A stretch of 24,556 nt of DNA from Beroe ovata (GCA_946803715.1 CAMPET010000018.1:411717-436272); one strand, 5' to 3'. Shown: positions 10,210 to 20,340, counted from the first letter of the stretch. Translations and numbers: made by a program. Notes: generated from the letters alone by a model not told the origin.

Positions 10210-10261
10210 AAAGGAAAAGACGTGCCCCAAACGACGATGGTACCCGTGGTAAGAATGCCAA
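10210..10261 (+). CDS. Possible small exon encoding a Lys/Arg-rich segment
   Basis: The sequence 'ttttccccatgtacag' before 10210 is a good acceptor, and 'aag|gtgatt' at 10261/10262 is a possible donor. The open phase-0 frame reads ERKRRAPNDDGTRGKNAK. An alternative donor, gtg|gtaaga, is at 10238/10239. Both ends are phase 0 and the next placed HGD exon also begins at phase 0, so it could in principle be an N-terminal HGD exon. It lacks an ATG and known HGD proteins have no such basic segment that I recall. It may belong to nothing. Confidence 0.22.
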
Positions 10262-11074
10262 GGTGATTATCCCAAATATAGAATAATTGAGCTGTGTATT
10301 TTGTGCCACTATAGATTATTCATCAATCATCATCCCAATTTGGATACAGTTAGATTGTATGAATGATTGATGATTCGTATGATGATTCGTATGATGATTC
10401 GTATGATGATTGATGATTCGTATTCTCACCAAATTCAATCAGTTTTCCTCCATTGTATGAATACATCCGAATTGACCCCACTGTATAACAAGTCCACTCT
10501 CATTTCGTGCCCTCATCCTGCCTGTTATCATGATTATCATAGTACTCTGACACCACCACTCCTAGTGGCCAGTGTGTGTGTACCACCTACAGTACCTAGG
10601 TCGTATATGTTAATGAGTCTCTATCCTATTGTCATTAACTAATTAACATCTCATTACAGTCGCACAGTGTCTATCACACTTCACACTTGCTATACACTTG
10701 CTGTACCATATCGACTTTATTGAGTGATACAAACAGATTTTTGGCAAGAGTTTTGGACTATTGCCAATAGTTCTACTTCGTACAACAGTTGGTAAATATC
10801 AAGATAAAGCTAGGTTGTAAAGCATGTATCCGTGTAGAGGTATGCGCGCCTGCTGCAACCCGATTTCATATTCACAACATATAGCTACTAAAATCACTAT
10901 TCCCTCACTTCACATACCCTGATATACGCCAAGAATGGAATTGAAAATCACACTCTAACTGCTAGTCACTATATCCGAACTCCAACCTCAGAAATACAGC
11001 GACACAGGAACTCTAATTCCACTTACAAGCTGTATAACACCCCCACAACACACCCTCTCAACACACACCCTCAG
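10262..11074. other. Upstream of HGD, no further exon recognised
   Basis: Contains a 12-base repeat (gatgattcgtat) at about 10368-10420 and otherwise unique sequence with short CA-rich stretches before 11075. The ATG-bearing first exon of HGD should lie here or further upstream, but I could not pick it; in human HGD that exon codes only five residues. Confidence 0.4.
10368..10422. repeat. 12-bp tandem repeat gatgattcgtat
   Basis: Four to five copies with one shortened unit. The associated frame (MMIRMMIRMM...) is a repeat artefact. Confidence 0.85.
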
Positions 11075-14000
11075 GCGGGCTGCCAGTTAGAGTACCAGAG
11101 CGGGTTTGGAAATGAGTTCGCAACTGAGTGTCTGCCCGGAGCGTTACCCGAGGGACAGAACAACCCGCAGCGGTGCTCGTACGGTCTGTACGCGGAGCAA
11201 CTGTCCGGTACGGCATTCACAGCTCCCCGGGAAACAAACCAACGCACGTGAGTGAGATAACATGTATTGAGAGATACTTATTCTGATAGTGGACATTGAC
11301 ATTGAGTGGGGAGAATTTGTTGTGATAGGTTTTCTGATCTTGGGTGAGCTGTAAAATATTCATCGTGAGATGAGAGCTAGGATCTTGCATAATACGACGT
11401 GTATGACGGTGAGTCATCAGCTGCAACTGCAGTACAACTGGTGTCAGGTTACTACATTATTGATAGTGTGGATTATATAATTGTGTGTGGTTAAACAAAT
11501 AAGAAGTTCAATTATAATCAAAGTTCATTATAGTACTTCCCACGACTTATTACTGGATCACTGATCAGTTAATGGGATGAAGCCATGAACTATGGTACTT
11601 GGTATACATTCCTTCATTGAATCATGGATATTGTGGGAGAAAGTCCTGTTTCTTTTACAAGAGTAGATGGCATCGATCTCTTGATGTGTGAGATTCTCTC
11701 TCCCAGTGAAAACTACGATCATGCCTCAGTAGAAACTGTACATGTTGAAACGCAAGGAAATGTTTTGTGAAAATACACGCACGCGCACACACACACACAC
11801 ACACCGTGTATTGAGACGATTTAAAGTTGCTGCATTCCTCACATTCTGTATAATCTTCTGTATGCTTGGCGAATGAGCGTGAGTGTTCGTGTGTGGAGTC
11901 ACACAAGAGATGAGATGAAGATGTTGTAAGACTGTTTTGTTGAAATCAACTCCTTGATCAAGTTAACTTCTATTGATCAGATTAGACAATGAAACCCACT
12001 TGAATACCAGCTTAATGGAATACAAAGCTTGTGGTATAATAGTTAAACTTGTACAATGTACACTAGCCATTACCCGGTGTTTACTGTAAACAGTAAAANN
12101 NNNNNNNNNNNNNNNNNNNNNNNNNNNNNNNNNNNNNNNNNNNNNNNNNNNNNNNNNNNNNNNNNNNNNNNNNNNNNNNNNNNNNNNNNNNNNNNNNNNN
12201 NNNNNNNNNNNNNNNNNNNNNNNNNNNNNNNNNNNNNNNNNNNNNNNNNNNNNNNNNNNNNNNNNNNNNNNNNNNNNNNNNNNNNNNNNNNNNNNNNNNN
12301 NNNNNNNNNNNNNNNNNNNNNNNNNNNNNNNNNNNNNNNNNNNNNNNNNNNNNNNNNNNNNNNNNNNNNNNNNNNNNNNNNTACCATCCCCCTACCCCTC
12401 CCCTCACCCCAAACATCACACCACAGCTCCCCCCAAATCCACACCAACCCCTCCCCCCAACCCCCCTCCCCCCTCCCACCCTCTCTCCCACCCTCACTCC
12501 CTCTCTCCCTCTTTCCCTCCCTCCCTCTCTTCCACCCACCCTCTCTCCCTCTCTTGCTTTCTGTGAGAGTATAATCATTTCCAATGTACTGTACTGAGAG
12601 TAAACACTGCAATAACCGGGCATTGAGTGAGTAAACGACGCACTCTACACGGTCTATAATAGAGCATGTAAACATACTCAGAGTACATCAAGAGGACAGT
12701 TTGTCCATATTCCGTCCATTATAGCTCTCTCTGTCCTCATTAATTGATAACATGTCCATTACTAACTGCTCCTTCGGCGTGTGAACTTTATTGTACTCAT
12801 GAGTTGAACACACACATATATTCAGAATATTAACTGTTTTATTTAGAACTATTTATACCCACTACAGCTATTGTTGTGAATAATATTATTATTACCGGTA
12901 TACTATTCATCTATCTTCTCTAACCGAACATCCCTCTCCCTCTCTCAGATGGCTATACCGTATCAGACCGTCAGTCATGCATCAGCCATACGAGTCCGAC
13001 CCTGCTGAATTTCACCACAACGACTTCAGTAGCACACCCATCACACCACAGCAGGTATGGTAACATGACTAGTAGCACACCCATCACACCACAGCAGGTA
13101 TGGTAACATGACTAGTAGCACACCCATAACACCACAGCAGGTATGGTAACAGTATATTAAAATTGTGGCACCAAGCCGCCAATAGTTACACTTCTACTAC
13201 ACAAGTCACAATGTATGACATGCGTTTGACATTTTCTTCTTCTTTGGTCAGCGTTTGATATTGTAAGAGTTTATGTCGCAGTATATACTGTAAAGACAAT
13301 GAAGCATCACACCCTAGGGTGTACCCTTATGAACGTATGGATAATATGTATTGAATGATGTACAGTGTACTTTGTACACAAGTTATATTCTAACGGAGCA
13401 TTGTTTACTGGGATAACCACAATTGATTGCTCTAACTTCAGTTGCGTTGGAAACCGTTTGATTTCCCCAAAGATGCAGAAAATGTGGATTTCGTCCAGGT
13501 TAGTCTTGTGTACACGAATTTGACATTGAAAAGTGGAAAAAGTGCAAATAAATGATATGGAATTCTACATAACCACTTTTGATCTGATGTATTCTGATGT
13601 ACATTGTACACTGGTGTACATTGTACACTGATGTACTTTGTACACTGATGAACATCGTACACTGATGAACATTGTACACTGATTTACTTTGTACACTGAT
13701 GTACATTGTACATTGTACAGGGAATACACACTGTGTGTGGTGCCGGTGACCCGTGTACAAGATACGGTGCAGCCATACACGTATACACGTGCAACACCAG
13801 TATGGATAACAGGTAAAGTTGGTGTCAAGTTGGTGTCAAGGGAATTTGCAATAGGGTCATTGTGAAGCAGTAACTACGCTTTTCAATGGTTATTGTAAAT
13901 GTTCACTCGTAAGGCAATGTTCAGGGATAATGCATTGTCCCAGTGTCCCACTGTTTACTCCTTCTTCTCTTGCAACTGATATTTGGTCCTCATTTGTACC

Positions 14001-17000
14001 ACGCTGGCGTGATTATACAGACCGCATGTCTCCGTCCCCTTGGCCCTAATCCACCAAACGTAGCCACTGTGGCCCCAGTCGGGTCCCCAGCTGTTCTTGA
14101 TGTAGAAGTATTTCTGGTCGTATCCCACTATGGCCACTGCATGTGGCTCAGCAGTAGCGCATTGCGTGCTTAATCTGGGGTCGTACGGACCTCCTACGTA
14201 GAAGTCTGTGAGGTCGTCGTCTGGTTTGATGATCACTGCAATGGGAGAGAACTTGTTGATAATCAGCATGTAGTCCTCTGCCGTGGTGGCTTTCCCTTTC
14301 AGTGACGCCACTTTCTCCACCTCCACCCCGAAATCCTGGAGTGCATTCTTTGCCCACCCATAATTACAGGAGCCTGCGTTCCCCTCCAATCGCTCAGGGA
14401 TCTGGTATCTGTATCCGATCCTGCCCTCATTCTTGACATGGTCCCACGCGTGGTGTGGCCACCCGCCCCCAATGAAGTGGTCCTTCTTGCCGTAGTACAC
14501 GCAGTCAGACAATTCCTGTGTCGATAACTCATCTATATCTCCCGTCAACCTCATTAACCATGCCTCCATCACTGTTACCGCTGCAAATGCCCAGCAATTG
14601 GGCGTGTCCTCCTGGTCCTTGACAGGTGTGACAGCCCCATACGCTCTCCAGTCAAAGACAGGGGCAGGCGTTAGTCCACCAGACATCAATCCGTTACTGT
14701 CATCGTCGAATAGGAAATGATAATCTTTCTGACAAGGAGATGTGGTGTCAAAGAAGTCCAGATGATCGGTTTTATTCCCCATTTTGAGGAGTGATTTCTC
14801 ACACTGTGTCTTGTGTGCGAATGTGGTTAGCCCCACATTCCATGATATGGTTGACGATTCCCTCAGACTCCGCGCTCTAACCAGGTACTCTCTGAAAATC
14901 CTCAGTCTATCGGTTGTTTCGTGGTTCCCGTGGGAAACTCCGTACTTTGACCTATACAACCCGTACACATAGCTCAGTCCGGAATGTGATCCCAGAGCAT
15001 AGTCCAGCCAGGAATCCAGATCAAGGACATCAGTTCGAACTCCGGGTTCAGTGTGTGTTTGGGGGTCAAAATCGGTGTCATACTCCAACACCGCACTGTT
15101 AACAGAGCAGGAGAGAAGTAGTGTCAATATCGCGAGGGGTTTCATGATAGAGCTATAACAAGTGTCTGCGGTAACCAACGCAATACTTGGTTTTTGTAGT
15201 TATCTGCTATAACTTGGTTAGCACTGTTGATTCTATTCAACAGTTAGTGGCTTTGTTGTTGAATTCGATGAGTAATGAGATGAAGCTACTTTGAGTTGTG
15301 GAGTCAATGAAGTCTGTACTACAATAGTGGTTCATGTTTGCCCAATGAATTCAATCTGAATCAACAATAGATTCTTTGTGACGTTTCTGACTGAATTAAG
15401 TGACCGAAGAGTTACTGATAAATCACGAAATTCATCCAAGCGTGTAATTTGGAGACTTGATTTGCTTTTTGGTTGTCGCTCCTGAGATGGAATTTCAGAT
15501 CAAGGGTGTGCATATCATGAAGTGCTTCCAAACATAGTGGCAGTTTGCTGACACCAGTACGTTAGAAAAGGTCTGTGTAGTGTGTGCCGATTGGGTTCCA
15601 TATTCGTCACAACTTGCTGACACTACTGCATTACTGCGACTTAGGAATGCATACAATGGAATGCGCTCACACCAGTACGTCAAAATCGGCCTGTGTGACG
15701 ATTGAATACCCTATTCGTCACAACTTGCTGACACCACTGTATAACTGTGACGTAGGAATGCTTGCGATGGAATGTGCTGACACCATTTCGTCAGAAAGGG
15801 CTGTGTGACGATTGGGGTACTCATTCGTCACAACTTGNATGCGCTGACACCAGTTCGTCGAAACAGAGCTGTGTGACGATTGAGTACCCCATTCGTCACA
15901 GCTTGCTGACACCACTGCATGACTGTGACGTAGGAATGCATACATTGGAATGCGCTGACACCAGTACATCAGAACAGAGCTGTGTGACGATTGTGTACCC
16001 CATTCGTCACAACTCGCTGACACCACTCAAGTAAAATAGATAAATGTCACATCTCTATAGTTAAATAGTTAAATGTGACGTAGGTATGCGCTGATACCAG
16101 AATACCATATCGTCAGAACAGACAGGTGTAACGAAGGAATGGCCATTCGTTACACCATACTGAGGCTATTGCATTTACTTGACGTAGGAATAGATTTTAT
16201 TGAAGTTTTGGATTCAGGACTGATATTGTTGACGAGATGGGACAATTCCAATTCTCTGCATTATTGTGTCTAGCAGTAACGCGCCGCACTTAATTCGAGA
16301 GAGTTGCTGCGCGGATGTTGAATTAATTGATTATTTATTCGATCGATATTCGATGCGCTCGCTGACGTCATGACGTTGTACGCACGACCCTACGATAGCG
16401 GTCTGTCTGAAAGAAAAAAGATAGTTCATGGCGTATGCTCATTTCAGGGCGTTCTACAACGGTGACGGCGATTGGTTGATCGTGCCCCAGCATGGCGCCC
16501 TCTCCATAACTACAGAGATGGGCAAAATGGAGGTTCTGCCGAACGAAATTTGTGTAATTCAGGTACTGATGGTTCATTGTTCAACATGATTGCTCCTCCT
16601 GATACGGGTCATTTGTTGAACATATCAATAATGTAGTAATTTTAGCAAGGAATAAGGTTCAAAGTGGATGTAAAAGGACCTTGTAGAGGCTACATTCTTG
16701 AAGTTTGGGGAAACCATTTTGTCCTGCCAAACTTAGGACCTATCGGTATGCCTCCTAATATTTCAATATATACACACAGACACATCACACAGTGATGGTG
16801 GTATCTCTAATTACACTATCCGTGCAGGTGCTAATGGGTTAGCGAACCCACGTGATTTTCTGACACCAGTGAGCTGGTATGAAGATCTTGAGACTGAACA
16901 TACCATTGTCGCCAAGTACCAGGGACAAATATTCACTGCCACTCAGGTTTGCCGATTCACAGGAAGTCACTAACATATAACTCATTGCAAAATTCAGGGG

Positions 17001-18026
17001 TGCAAAACTTTGCTATGATTGGTTGGCAGGCAGCCAAAGTTTCACCCACAAATAACACATTGTAATAGTTGTGACTCTATACAGGACCACTCTCCATTCG
17101 ATGTGGTAGCCTGGCATGGAAACTACGCACCCTACAAGTACAACCTCAAGAATTTCATGGTTATCAACGCCACGGCTTTTGACCACGCTGTAAGTATATA
17201 ATCTAGATATGATTTTCTCGGTTCAAACCCTCGGAATTTCCCCTCGGATTTTCTGTAAGATCTTTGTAAAAAACATTACCCCATTTGTCGCAGGACCCGT
17301 CAATTTTCACTGTCTTGACCTGTCCCGGACAGTTGACTGGCACGGCGCTCTGTGACTTTGTCATTTTCCCTCCCCGCTGGGCGGTTCAAGACCACACTTT
17401 CAGACCGCCGTACTACCACCGTGAGTGTGTACATTGTGTACATTCCGATACAGTGTACAGTATACACTGTAGTACATTGTATACCCCACACTGTAGTACA
17501 GTGTACACTGTACACATGGTGTGATATCTTGACACAAGTAGTCTGTACATTCCTTCACATATTCTGTACAAACATCCAGCCCCCAATCCAATACACTCCT
17601 ACCGTATGACACCCACAGGCAACTGTATGAGTGAGTTTATGGGTCTGATATTCGGCAACTACGAGGCGAAGGAGGGCGAGTTTATGCCGGGCGGCGCGTC
17701 ACTCCACAGTATGATGACACCACACGGCCCAGACACCAAGTGTTTCATGGGTGCTAGCACCGGCCATTTAGCACCTGTTAGGGTGGCAGATAACACACAG
17801 GTACATCCTCACTCATGTTCTCATATGATACTGACATGCATTTGAGCAAATCAATTCATTTGTGTGATTCTTTTGTGTGATTCATACTTTTCAGTCGTTC
17901 ATGTTTGAATCGTCTCTGAGTTTGAAGGTGACTGATTGGGCGCTGAGGACATCTGAGAAAGTCGATGAGGACTATTGGAAGTGTTGGCAGGACCTTCCTA
18001 AACTGTTCAACCCCTCACAAAAATAG
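11075..18026 (+). CDS. HGD: Homogentisate 1,2-dioxygenase, complete except first exon
   Basis: Catalyses opening of the homogentisate ring to maleylacetoacetate in cytosolic phenylalanine/tyrosine breakdown. Eleven exons join in frame: 11075-11247, 12949-13054, 13442-13498, 13721-13812, 16448-16562, 16646-16745, 16828-16946, 17085-17189, 17294-17420, 17619-17800 and 17895-18026. They give 435 residues against 445 in human. The reading opens [15 protein letters not shown]; another acceptor 12 bases later (tgccag|tta) is also usable and phase-neutral. All non-haem iron and active-site positions known from human HGD are present: WHGNY (His292), YYHRNCMSE (His335, Glu341), SLHS (His365) and TPHGPD (His371). 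The protein ends ...LFNPSQK. Intron 5 (13813-16447) carries an antisense protease gene and a 111-bp repeat. Intron 2 has the 283-base assembly gap. The ATG exon is missing from this annotation. Confidence 0.96.
11248..12098. other. HGD intron, left of the assembly gap
   Basis: Ordinary AT-rich intron with a short (CA)n tract at about 11776-11803. A frame on the minus strand at 11655-11906 spans that tract and has no domain. No nested gene seen. Confidence 0.5.
12099..12381. other. Assembly gap of N
   Basis: 283 undetermined bases within the HGD intron between 11247 and 12949. Frames running through it are meaningless. Confidence 0.99.
12382..12560. repeat. Pyrimidine-rich low-complexity tract
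   Basis: Almost pure C then C/T (ccctccctctctccctctttccc) on the plus strand, directly beside the gap. It probably explains why the gap was not closed. The remaining intron sequence to 12948 shows nothing further. Confidence 0.85.
13028..13151 (+). repeat. 43-bp tandem triplication containing exon end and splice donor
   Basis: Copies at 13028-13070, 13071-13113 and 13114-about 13151. Each begins agtagcacaccca and includes cagcag|gtatggtaac. The first copy holds the last nine codons of HGD exon 3 (SSTPITPQQ) plus its donor; the other two are intronic duplicates with identical donors. The third copy has one substitution (ataacacc for atcacacc) before diverging. Use of donor 2 or 3 would read V-W-stop immediately after the normal exon end. 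Confidence 0.93.
13583..13720 (+). repeat. 17-bp tandem repeat abutting the acceptor of HGD exon 5
   Basis: About eight units of the form actgatgtacattgtac with variants (gaacatcgtac, tttactttgtac). The array runs into the splice acceptor itself, cattgtacattgtacag|gga, so branch site and polypyrimidine tract must lie within repeat units; no normal pyrimidine tract is present. Confidence 0.9.
13955..15145 (-). CDS. Papain-family (C1A) cysteine protease, intronless, secreted/lysosomal
   Basis: A single uninterrupted frame of 396 residues, antisense within HGD intron 5. I chose the ATG at 15145 because it starts a clean signal peptide ([18 protein letters not shown]); an in-frame ATG at 15178 adds 11 residues. 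Residues about 45-122 resemble the I29 inhibitor prodomain ([26 protein letters not shown]). The mature part starts near APVFDWR (161). Catalytic residues are all present: Gln178, Cys184 in NCWAF, His335 in [10 protein letters not shown] and Asn351 in KNSWGPDWG. Cysteines matching papain C56-C95 (214, 260) and C153-C200 (329, 374) remain, but those matching C22 and C63 are both missing. One N-glycosylation site, NKT, is at 124. The C-terminus is Lys/Glu-rich. It has no exclusion domain, so it is not cathepsin C. The specific cathepsin subtype is undecided. Confidence 0.93.
   Translation of the reverse strand: MKPLAILTLLLSCSVNSAVLEYDTDFDPQTHTEPGVRTDVLDLDSWLDYALGSHSGLSYVYGLYRSKYGVSHGNHETTDRLRIFREYLVRARSLRESSTISWNVGLTTFAHKTQCEKSLLKMGNKTDHLDFFDTTSPCQKDYHFLFDDDSNGLMSGGLTPAPVFDWRAYGAVTPVKDQEDTPNCWAFAAVTVMEAWLMRLTGDIDELSTQELSDCVYYGKKDHFIGGGWPHHAWDHVKNEGRIGYRYQIPERLEGNAGSCNYGWAKNALQDFGVEVEKVASLKGKATTAEDYMLIINKFSPIAVIIKPDDDLTDFYVGGPYDPRLSTQCATAEPHAVAIVGYDQKYFYIKNSWGPDWGHSGYVWWIRAKGTETCGLYNHASVVQMRTKYQLQEKKE
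15545..16160. repeat. 111-bp tandem repeat, about five copies, with assembly join
   Basis: The marker attcgtcac recurs at 15602, 15713, 15823, 15891 and 16002, spacing about 111 except across the single N at 15838, where about 43 bases are missing. A degenerate sixth unit extends to 16160. Each unit contains cgctgacaccagtacgtca, tgtgacgatt and tgacgtaggaatg. It lies about 0.4 kb upstream of the nested protease start and inside the HGD intron. Confidence 0.92.
17425..17520 (+). repeat. TGTACA/GTAC-rich array beside HGD exon 10 donor
   Basis: Starts right after the donor gtgagt: tgtacattgtgtacatt, then overlapping cagtgtacagtatacactg and actgtagtacagtgtac palindromes. It can fold on itself and could also pair with the 13583-13720 array in the same pre-mRNA. 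Confidence 0.75.
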
Positions 18027-20340
18027 CAAATAATTGTATCACTAGTATTATGTGTATTGATATTTTTTACGAAGACTAAATTTAATTTATTTTTGAAGTC
18101 AGCACTCAGCCGTCAGAGTTTAGTCATTTCGGCTTGGGAAGATATTCTTTTGAGAATATATTCTTCAAATTTCTGGTTCATCGTTCATCATTTCGTGTTT
18201 AGTTAAGTTGTACGTACTTGTATTAAGAAAAACATTTTGTATTGATAGGTATAGTATTAGGATATTTTTGATGTTTTAGATAAATACCATTTTCAGATAT
18301 TTCAGTTGTTAGTTTGTTAATATGTTCACAATTTTGTCATCCCACGATTTCAGATTTCAAGGAAGCTATAGAGTTTGTTTTTTGTCAAGTAACAGTTAAT
18401 CCACTTGTTAATGTTATCAATACATGTAAGTGATCACGTCAGCTATCATTATCAGTATCCACGGACGGATCAATTGCGTGCGCTGTGGAAATCAGTACAA
18501 AATCATATATCAGCGAAAGAGTTGTCTCAGGCTAGAGGCAAGGTATTACGGTAACTTTAATATGTTGCATTGTAGCCTGATGTTATCTCAATTTGTCAAC
18601 TGTTTTTGTAAGTGTAAGTGAATAGTAGAGTCAACGAAAAGAAGAAAAAGTGGTTTGCAGTGAAGAAACACTTTTGTAATGATCATAGTATACAATATCA
18701 TCGAAGGCAAATATTGTTTCGAGGCTTGCCATGGGAATTGGATCTGAAAGGACGGGGTCTTGTTGTGGCGCTGCAAGTGTAATATGTATAATCCCATGAC
18801 AGACCTATGATAGGACCTGTGTTGGATAAACTCAATAAAAATGAAGTAAAACATCGACAAATCGCGATGAAGATACAGCTGGCAATCGATAAAGTGCTAC
18901 TGAAAGGATGCTTTTTTTCAATTTGATTTGCAAATTGTAGAAAATTTTCCTTGTGTTTGCATGGTGAAGAACAACACTCTACCGACACCAGCTGTAACTG
19001 GAGCATGGAGAAAAACAATAAACGGGCAATACAAACTGAACAGTTAACACATAGTTTTGGGAAACGCGGTACACCAATTAACTAATTAAATTTAATCGAT
19101 TAATTAATTAATTGATCTTACTGATTCATAAGTCGAAAATTAGAAATATTTAATCAATGGTGACTCTGACAGTCTGAAGTTAAAAAGATAAAAACGCCTG
19201 GGCAATGATCATAAAGGGATTCATTAAGCAGCCAGAAACATATGCGGTTTAGTTTTCAGGTTAAAACTCCAAAATTAGTAGTTGTTGATTATGGAATTAA
19301 TTCTAATCCAAAACGGAATCAATTATTCATTTATCGGTTGAGAATGCCCTTTTCAACAAGTTCGACTAACCTTAATAACCTAATAATTAGGCCTTCGCCG
19401 ACAATTCATTCTCTTTAAGCTTAAAATCACATCATTGTAAATATTTCAAACCTAAATGTGTATTCCCATGCCGACTACGAGAATCCTAATCCGAAAAGTA
19501 ACCTACATCATTACAAGAGGGATACAACATCACATATCCTTCAATACAATATCAACAGAGCCAAATCGTTGCTATAAAATGTAATAATCCTATAGCAACC
19601 TTAAATTCATTTTAATTTTCAATTAAATTAAAAAAGTAGCCCCAATATAATAGTTGCTTTTTTTCTTGATTTTCTAAACAATAATAGTAGAACAATTAAC
19701 GTTTTTTACATTCATATTAATACTAAATAATACTTAATATAAATAGTTATTTTTACAATTTTCTTTCTACACATTATAAAATTCATTTTTTTGCGATTTT
19801 CTACTGTTGTGCGTACATAAGACAGTCCGTATAACATCATCCAAACAACATTTACATAATAAATAGAATGACGGTTCTTCATGAAACAGTAGCCATAAGG
19901 ACTAAGAAGGCGACCATGTTGTGTTAACTTTGTCCCAAAGTGACACCAATGACCAAAATTACCTCATTCCAATAGTAGTAGTAAGCGGTAGTAAGACTGA
20001 GAATGTCAGATGATTGAGCATATGATAAGATCATAAAAAATGTTGCCGTATGATTAAAGTCTCCGAAGAAGGCCATGTGGCAAACTGTGGTTAAAATCCC
20101 TGTTAGAATAAAACCTCTGAAATATCAATTAACTGTGCCCCTTAGAATTAATACGGTTTTCGAAACAAAGCGCGAGACTTGGCGGTGTGCCTTATAATCA
20201 ACAAATAAAATCAAATATAACTTTCCCTCCAAGCACGGATGAAGGGACTGGGAGGAGATGCAGTAGCCAACCTCACACACTCACAGCACAGAGACCTATC
20301 ATTATAGCATTTACAAGACCTAAATTGATAGCACCTGCCA
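18027..20340. other. Convergent intergenic region / 3' UTRs, no gene recognised
   Basis: Strongly AT-rich, with an attaattaa low-complexity palindrome at about 19079-19112. AATAAA occurs on the plus strand at about 18834 and 19016; either could serve HGD if its 3' UTR is long. Short frames at 18430-18621 and 18588-19018 show no domain or splice support. Confidence 0.45.

Noticed and set aside
12056-12675. 172-201 codon frames
   Set aside because: Mostly across the N gap and the flanking pyrimidine tract.
13955-15145. Cathepsin C (dipeptidyl peptidase 1) identity for the nested protease
   Set aside because: The N-terminal part looks like an I29-type prodomain, not the exclusion domain, and the mature chain lacks cathepsin C wording; only the general C1A family is supported.
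17218-17232. tRNA B-box-like word ggttcaaaccc
   Set aside because: No matching A box, acceptor stem or cloverleaf around it; it is within an HGD intron.
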